From CAYXLI01 sp964464925 (GTDB taxonomy: Bacteria; Acidobacteriota; Terriglobia; Bryobacterales; Bryobacteraceae), in NCBI GenBank assembly GCA_964464925.1, contig CAYXLI010000014.1:67285-131284 (forward strand): a stretch of 64,000 nt of DNA. The letters are read 5' to 3'. The notes beneath the pieces are model-generated. The model did no database searches. It was not told where the DNA came from and saw nothing but the letters and a program-made list of their open reading frames with translations. The position numbers and the translations under genes are program-made. Below, piece after piece: positions 59,502 through 64,000 of this stretch. Positions within the stretch are counted from its first letter, which is position 1; each line of letters opens with the position of its first letter.

Positions 59502-62168
59502 ATGAAGTGGCCATATTCGCAACGAATCCGCTATTTGGGCGTTGCAGTTTCAATTGCTGTGATCACAGCCGTATCGACCACATTTCTAGCAGCGGGCTCC
59601 TCCGCCACCGAGTCAGACCCGCAAGTCGTGCTAGAGAATGCATTGCGCCTAGCGGACGTCTACAATTGGGCCGGAGCCGCCGGCGACTTCACCGAAGCGG
59701 AGCGGCTGTTTCTGTCCAGGGAGGACGACCGCGGAGCTCTATATGCGAGACTCGGGCGTATCCGTGCGACTGTCGAGCAGAACGAACGCAGGTTGCCATC
59801 GGTCTCAGCCGAACTCGCAGATGAACTAGACACAAACCCGCTACTCAAATCAGATCAGCGCCTCCGGTTGTTCGCCCTCGTAGTCAAAGGCGACATCGAC
59901 GCGGAGTTCGAGACGGCCTCGATGAAGGAAGATTGGACGGCAGTCCAGGCTTTGGCGAAAGAGCTAGGCGACTCGAAATGGCAGAATCGCGCCCAAGCGC
60001 AGCTCGGTTTGGCCGCCTTTTATGATGGTGATCTCGAAGCGGCTCGAACTCATGTCGGTTCGGCGATAGTTGCGGCGAATCGAGCCGGCGACAAGGGAGC
60101 GCTGATTCGGTATCTGAGTGCGATGGGGATGGGCCTCGTGCAAACCAACACGAGTGAACAGGCCCTACCGTACTTCGATCAGGCCCTGAAAATCGCGGCA
60201 TCTACTCCAGAGTCCGGCTACCCGTTTGTTACGCAGGAAGGCAGGTGCGGGGCTTTGTTGCGCCTGCACCGACTGGACGAAGCGAACGCTCTCGCGACCG
60301 AAATCCTCAGCAACGCAAGGCGGGGCCTTCGGTCCGCTCATGAAGCTATTGCTCTTCGAGCACTGGCGTCCGCCGAGATTTCCCGAGGCGACGATTCTGC
60401 AGGAGTGAAACTGCTCGAGGAAGGAATTGCGATTGCGGAACAGCATGGGCATTTGCGGATACTAGCAGAGTTGCAAATCATGAAGGCCCAACGAATGACG
60501 GAGACGGGCAACCTCGATGCCGCCGAAGCTGCTGCGGAAGCTGCTGCTCGGGCCAGCCAGGAAACTGGAGATCTGTGGGGTGTGCCACGCCAGCTGCAAC
60601 TTCTTGGGGAGCTGTATAGCCGCCGCGGAAAGTACGATCAAGCGGACGACGTCTACAGCAAAGCGGAGGTGCTCGTCGACGATCTTATCGGACGGGCAAG
60701 TACAGTCATAGACAAGACTGCGCTCATCCGAACGTCAGGAGACATTTTCACTAGGCACTTCTCATTGGTGGTAGACCGCTTCAACGATACGGAACGCGCT
60801 TTCTCCATAGTCGAACAGGTACGCGGGCGCGCGGCAAGAGATCTGCTTATGGCGGGTGGCCGAATGTCACCAGTGTCCCGGGATGCAGAACGGAATATCT
60901 CGCGGCTTCGAATCCAACTCATGTCCGCTCGGGCAACTAATGAAGTTCGAAAACTGCGCGATGAGATTTTTCTTGCGGAGCAAGCGAGATGGAGCCAGCC
61001 GTCTACGCCGGCCTTGAAGAACTCTATCTCCGAATCAGTGTCGCTCGCAAATATTCGAACGGCGTTGAGCATGTCGGAGGCGATCCTGGTATTCGTTGTT
61101 GCGGAGCCGCGATCCTACTGCATTGTAATTACCCGTAGCACATCAAGAGTCATTCCGATCTCCTCAAAGCGCGTCATTGAGGAGCATGTGGAGGCATATC
61201 GCCGAAGCGTTGCAGCGGGACGGAGCGCGACCCGAGAGGCTCGGGATCTATATCGGATCTTGCTGCATCCCATGCGGAACTTGGTCGCCGCACAGAGATT
61301 GGTTGTGGTGCGGGACGGGGTTCTACATCAGATTCCCTTCGATGCGCTAATCCGTCCATCGGGAGAGTACGTCCTGCAGACTCAAATTGTGGAGTACTCG
61401 CCATCCGCCACCAACTACTATTTTCTAAGTCGAACCCGCGAGACACGGCGCGCTTCAAACGGCCAGCCAACCGCTTTGGCGATCGGCGGAATTCCATACT
61501 CTTCAACGAGTCTGGGTGGTGGTGAGGTAAACCGGGGCTACAAACCAGCGTTTAATGATCTTCCTTCTTCTGCCGACGAGGCCCTTGCGGTTCGCGACGC
61601 ATTTGGACCGGCACGAACGAGATTGCTGACCGGCTGGAGCGCAACTGAATCAGGCCTGACGAGGGCTGACCTTCGAGGATACGATCTCTTGCACTTCGGT
61701 GTTCATGGCGTAGCCAATTCTATTTATCCAGACCGAGCTGCGCTGATACTACTTAGCGACAAACAGGCTGGCCATGACGGGTTCCTGGAGTCGCCGGAGA
61801 TCACACAATTGCACCTCAACCCGAAGCTCGTGGTGCTTTCTGCCTGCGAGTCAGCGAGTGGATCCTTACAAGGCCAAGAGGGCGTTGCTAGTCTGTCTCG
61901 AGCCTTCCTCTTGGCAGGAGCCCACTCCGTCGTGTCTTCACTGTGGATGGTCGATGATAGTGCATCTCTGTACCTGATGAAGCGTTTCTACCGCCGGATC
62001 GCGGAAGGAAAGAGCTTCGACACGGCGCTCACCGAAGCGAAAAGGGAGTTCATTAGAGACTTCGGGCCGAACGCGGTGCCGCTCAAATGGGCAGCGTTCA
62101 TCTTGGAGGGATTCGGGAGGGGAAATCTCACCAGGGTCGGCTTCAAGGGGCGCTCCCATGCAAGATGA
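59502..62168 (+). CDS. TPR-CHAT protease (caspase-like) with N-terminal membrane helix
   Basis: 888 aa from ATG at 59502; upstream in-frame starts at 59406 and 59376 (TTG) would add 32-42 residues. MKWPYSQRIRYLGVAVSIAV is a signal or anchor helix. Residues about 50-480 are TPR-like repeats. The C-terminal CHAT domain has the catalytic His in LLHFGVHGVAN (about 735) and Cys in LVVLSACESASG (about 782), then AFLLAGAHSVVSSLWMVDDS. Both catalytic residues are present, so it is likely an active peptidase. It overlaps the S41 gene by 11 bp. Confidence 0.88.
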   Translation: MKWPYSQRIRYLGVAVSIAVITAVSTTFLAAGSSATESDPQVVLENALRLADVYNWAGAAGDFTEAERLFLSREDDRGALYARLGRIRATVEQNERRLPSVSAELADELDTNPLLKSDQRLRLFALVVKGDIDAEFETASMKEDWTAVQALAKELGDSKWQNRAQAQLGLAAFYDGDLEAARTHVGSAIVAANRAGDKGALIRYLSAMGMGLVQTNTSEQALPYFDQALKIAASTPESGYPFVTQEGRCGALLRLHRLDEANALATEILSNARRGLRSAHEAIALRALASAEISRGDDSAGVKLLEEGIAIAEQHGHLRILAELQIMKAQRMTETGNLDAAEAAAEAAARASQETGDLWGVPRQLQLLGELYSRRGKYDQADDVYSKAEVLVDDLIGRASTVIDKTALIRTSGDIFTRHFSLVVDRFNDTERAFSIVEQVRGRAARDLLMAGGRMSPVSRDAERNISRLRIQLMSARATNEVRKLRDEIFLAEQARWSQPSTPALKNSISESVSLANIRTALSMSEAILVFVVAEPRSYCIVITRSTSRVIPISSKRVIEEHVEAYRRSVAAGRSATREARDLYRILLHPMRNLVAAQRLVVVRDGVLHQIPFDALIRPSGEYVLQTQIVEYSPSATNYYFLSRTRETRRASNGQPTALAIGGIPYSSTSLGGGEVNRGYKPAFNDLPSSADEALAVRDAFGPARTRLLTGWSATESGLTRADLRGYDLLHFGVHGVANSIYPDRAALILLSDKQAGHDGFLESPEITQLHLNPKLVVLSACESASGSLQGQEGVASLSRAFLLAGAHSVVSSLWMVDDSASLYLMKRFYRRIAEGKSFDTALTEAKREFIRDFGPNAVPLKWAAFILEGFGRGNLTRVGFKGRSHAR

Positions 62169-63393
62169 AAGAAAAGGCCGTCTCCGAATCATCGACAAGA
62201 TCATTGGCCTCGTCCGCGAGCGGCACTTCAATCTGGCCGCTGTGAATTACGACGAGTGGGAGAGTCGATTCCGAGAACGGGAGGCGGCACTCGTAGGTGG
62301 TGATCGGGACGAGTTCGAAGCCTGCATCCGAACAGGGTTGAGCGAACTGAAGACTAGTCACACGACGTTCTACTCGGAGTCGCCGACTCGTTTTCCGCCG
62401 CAGCACACCATCGGCGCCACGCTTTTGGAGACGACGGTCAATGCGTGTCGACATTGGATGTTCTTAGATGTCTTCGAGTCCGGACCTGCTTACCAAGCCG
62501 ACATGCGGCCCGGGGATCTGTTGGCTGCGGTAGATGGTATTGAAACAGTACCCGGCAACCTGCCTGTATTCGGGATTGGTCGCTCCCATTCGCTGATCAT
62601 CGTTCGCGAAGGAAGGACTATCGAAACGATAATTTCAGTGCCTGCTCGGAAGGGTTCCCAGCAACTACCCCCGATCGTCGAGCCGGTCAGCATTGTGCAT
62701 CGAACCCTGGCTCTGGGAGTCGGTTTTCTCAAAGTGGTGTATTTTCCAGGCGCACTTGGCATTCGCTTCAGCAATGAGTTGAGCCGTCGTATTGCTGATT
62801 TGAAAGAGAAGGGATGCGACCGCCTCATCATCGACCTTCGCGGTAACATTGGTGGCAGTCTCGGATTTGCAGCACTGGCGAGCTACCTGTGTGCCGGTCG
62901 AGATGAGATAGGGTACAGCCTTACGCCAGGCCGCCTCCGTTCGGGGTATTCCGTTGAGGGATTGCCACGAGTGCGGATGCCACGGACGCGGACTGAAGCT
63001 CTTGTGCGCCTCGCAGCCTTCTTGGGCCGGGACAAGTCGCTCATGCTGCTTGCCCAAGGGCTTGGTCCGCAGCCGTTCCATAATCGAACTCTCGTCATGG
63101 TTAATGAATGGACGTCAAGCGCGGGCGAGATGGCAGCCGCTTTTGCGGCTGATAGTAAGACTTCCCTTGTCCTTGGTTCGAAGACTAAAGGAAACGTGCT
63201 CGGTGCCGCGAATTTTCGCGTCGGTGAGAGCTATTGGCTTAGGCTTCCCGTGTTCGGCTGGTTCACTTCCCGTGGACTGTGCCTTGAGGGCATGGGGGTG
63301 ACTCCCGCGCTCTCCTCTCCTCTTCTATCACCCGAAGATGCTCGAAATGACTTGCCCCTCCGGGAGGCCCTGAGCGTCATTCAGAGAGTGTAG
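62158..63393 (+). CDS. S41-family (C-terminal processing) peptidase without signal peptide
   Basis: 411 aa, ATG inside the end of the CHAT gene. Helical N-terminus, PDZ-like segment (VFESGPAYQADMRPGDLLAA, VDGIETVPG), then the S41 core: DRLIIDLRGNIGGSLGFAAL and VNEWTSSAGEMAAAFA with Ser321. Lys344 in GSKTKGNVLG lies 23 residues later, as in CtpA-type Ser/Lys dyads. No export signal is visible, which is unusual for this family. Translational overlap with CHAT suggests a joint function. Confidence 0.87.
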   Translation: MQDERKGRLRIIDKIIGLVRERHFNLAAVNYDEWESRFREREAALVGGDRDEFEACIRTGLSELKTSHTTFYSESPTRFPPQHTIGATLLETTVNACRHWMFLDVFESGPAYQADMRPGDLLAAVDGIETVPGNLPVFGIGRSHSLIIVREGRTIETIISVPARKGSQQLPPIVEPVSIVHRTLALGVGFLKVVYFPGALGIRFSNELSRRIADLKEKGCDRLIIDLRGNIGGSLGFAALASYLCAGRDEIGYSLTPGRLRSGYSVEGLPRVRMPRTRTEALVRLAAFLGRDKSLMLLAQGLGPQPFHNRTLVMVNEWTSSAGEMAAAFAADSKTSLVLGSKTKGNVLGAANFRVGESYWLRLPVFGWFTSRGLCLEGMGVTPALSSPLLSPEDARNDLPLREALSVIQRV

Positions 63394-63622
63394 TGCGTAA
63401 AGATGAGCACGTTGTAAATGCGAAAGCACAAAGCGCTCTCCCCTGTGAATCACCGTCCGCGGCGACACAAGGTTACGGCCAGCTTGCGGGGGGGCAGACC
63501 ATGTTGCGCAGATCAATACCTTTCCCCGCCTGCGGTGTGCGGCTTACGATTTCGACAAAACCACAGGCATTTTCGGACCGGCTACAGGATTCTTACATGG
63601 ATATACAGGATATATAGATAGC

Positions 63623-63691
63623 GCACGCAGAGTCCCGACGAACGGCACGTAAAAGCCCGTTAAAGTGGCTTACCGAGCACGCAAAGTCCCG
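63623..63691 (+). repeat. Three imperfect 15-bp direct repeats
   Basis: GCACGCAGAGTCCCG (63623), GCACGTAAAAGCCCG (63645) and GCACGCAAAGTCCCG (63677). The outer two differ at one base, the middle one at three from the last. Spacing 22 and 32 bp. Could be regulator-binding sites or recombination remnants. Confidence 0.4.
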
Positions 63692-63692
63692 T

Positions 63693-63718
63693 GGATTATT
63701 CCGCATTCGCAATAATCC
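63693..63718. repeat. Perfect inverted repeat / hairpin
   Basis: GGATTATT (63693-63700) and AATAATCC (63711-63718) flank a 10-nt loop. There is no T-run after it, so a simple terminator is unlikely; the shape resembles a recombinase or dimeric regulator site. Confidence 0.4.
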
Positions 63719-63887
63719 TCGTTGTTCCGAGTCTTCGGTTATCCCGAGTCGGTCGTTGAACTTGCCGGGATGGCGGCCCAAACGCTATTCACATGATTTC
63801 CACACCCCGAGTAATCGACTGTATGCCCGACTCAACCGACCATAGGTCTGCGGGCTCGAACCCTCTGCAGAACTGAGGCTCAGAGAA

Positions 63888-64000
63888 ATGAGAATCCTGC
63901 TTCGGCATTATCTCTCGCGTGCGGCGATGTTGTTCGCGATCTGCTTTGTCTCGATATCGCTTCCTGCGAACGCGCAGACGATCGTTCGCTCGTTCGATGG
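63888..64000 (+). CDS. Exported protein, N-terminal fragment (runs off window)
   Basis: ATG at 63888 opens a frame to the edge (37 codons). MRILLRHYLSRAAMLFAICF then VSISLPANAQTIVRSFD is a typical signal peptide with an Ala-x-Ala cleavage site. The mature part is too short to classify. Confidence 0.6.
   Translation, partial: MRILLRHYLSRAAMLFAICFVSISLPANAQTIVRSFD

Larger units (their letters stand above)
63394..63887. other. 494-bp gene-free region with repeats
   Basis: No convincing coding frame on either strand. It contains three imperfect 15-bp repeats, a perfect 8-bp inverted repeat, and the leader of the next gene. Confidence 0.45.

Overview
The window looks like the chromosome of an Acidobacteriota bacterium, most like the Solibacter/Bryobacter group. 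The grounds are an Oar-type TonB-dependent receptor with an N-terminal carboxypeptidase-regulatory-like domain, DUF1501/DUF1549/DUF1800 secreted proteins, and a secreted protein ending in a TIGR03437-type domain. This placement is inferred from family content; no rRNA gene is present. Between the chromosomal genes and the right part sits a conjugative island of IncP (RP4) Tra/Trb type.

Layout. (1) 1-14.9 kb, chromosomal: a partial secreted protein; two 'paired' loci of secreted proteins (DUF1549/1553 + DUF1501, and DUF1800 + DUF1501); a bacteriohemerythrin; a TPR protein with a C-terminal heme motif; an MFS permease; a WYL regulator; RmuC. (2) 14.9-23.5 kb, an L-arabinose locus: a secreted GH127-type beta-L-arabinofuranosidase, a LacI-family regulator, and a minus-strand operon for a sodium:solute symporter, a 73-aa membrane protein, a non-AraA isomerase, AraB and AraD. 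LacI-like operator candidates lie upstream of both transcription units. (3) 23.7-27.2 kb: the large TonB-dependent receptor, followed by a clear rho-independent terminator. (4) 27.6 kb: tRNA-Gly(CCC), with a tyrosine recombinase gene immediately beyond it. This is the left edge of the island.

(5) 27.7 to about 54 kb, the island. On the minus strand run a 45-aa acidic ORF, ArdC, TraG, SSB, TraF, TraB, a small excisionase-like protein and the integrase, tightly packed. The DNA-processing module is arranged as in RP4: a ribbon-helix-helix protein and relaxase lead left, TraK/TraL/TraM lead right, and the presumed oriT lies between them. Cargo follows (ATP-dependent DNA ligase, TcmP plus its DUF5131 three-Cys partner, a RepB-type primase), then a complete trbBCDEJKLFGI mating-pair operon. 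A shared palindrome related to GCTAGCTTGTACAAGCTAGC occurs at four places upstream of the transfer units, which suggests one regulator (perhaps the RHH protein) controls them all. The right end of the island was not located.

(6) 54-64 kb, island cargo or chromosome: a secreted TPR-like protein, a methyltransferase, and a duplicated divergent module (small protein plus sigma-like factor, one copy truncated). The intact sigma-like factor is followed by a membrane anti-sigma-like zinc-finger protein, a TPR-CHAT protease with both catalytic residues, and a translationally overlapping S41 peptidase with a Ser/Lys dyad. This looks like a regulated two-protease system and, with the TcmP/DUF5131 pair, is the best candidate for something undescribed. 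The window ends inside another exported protein gene.
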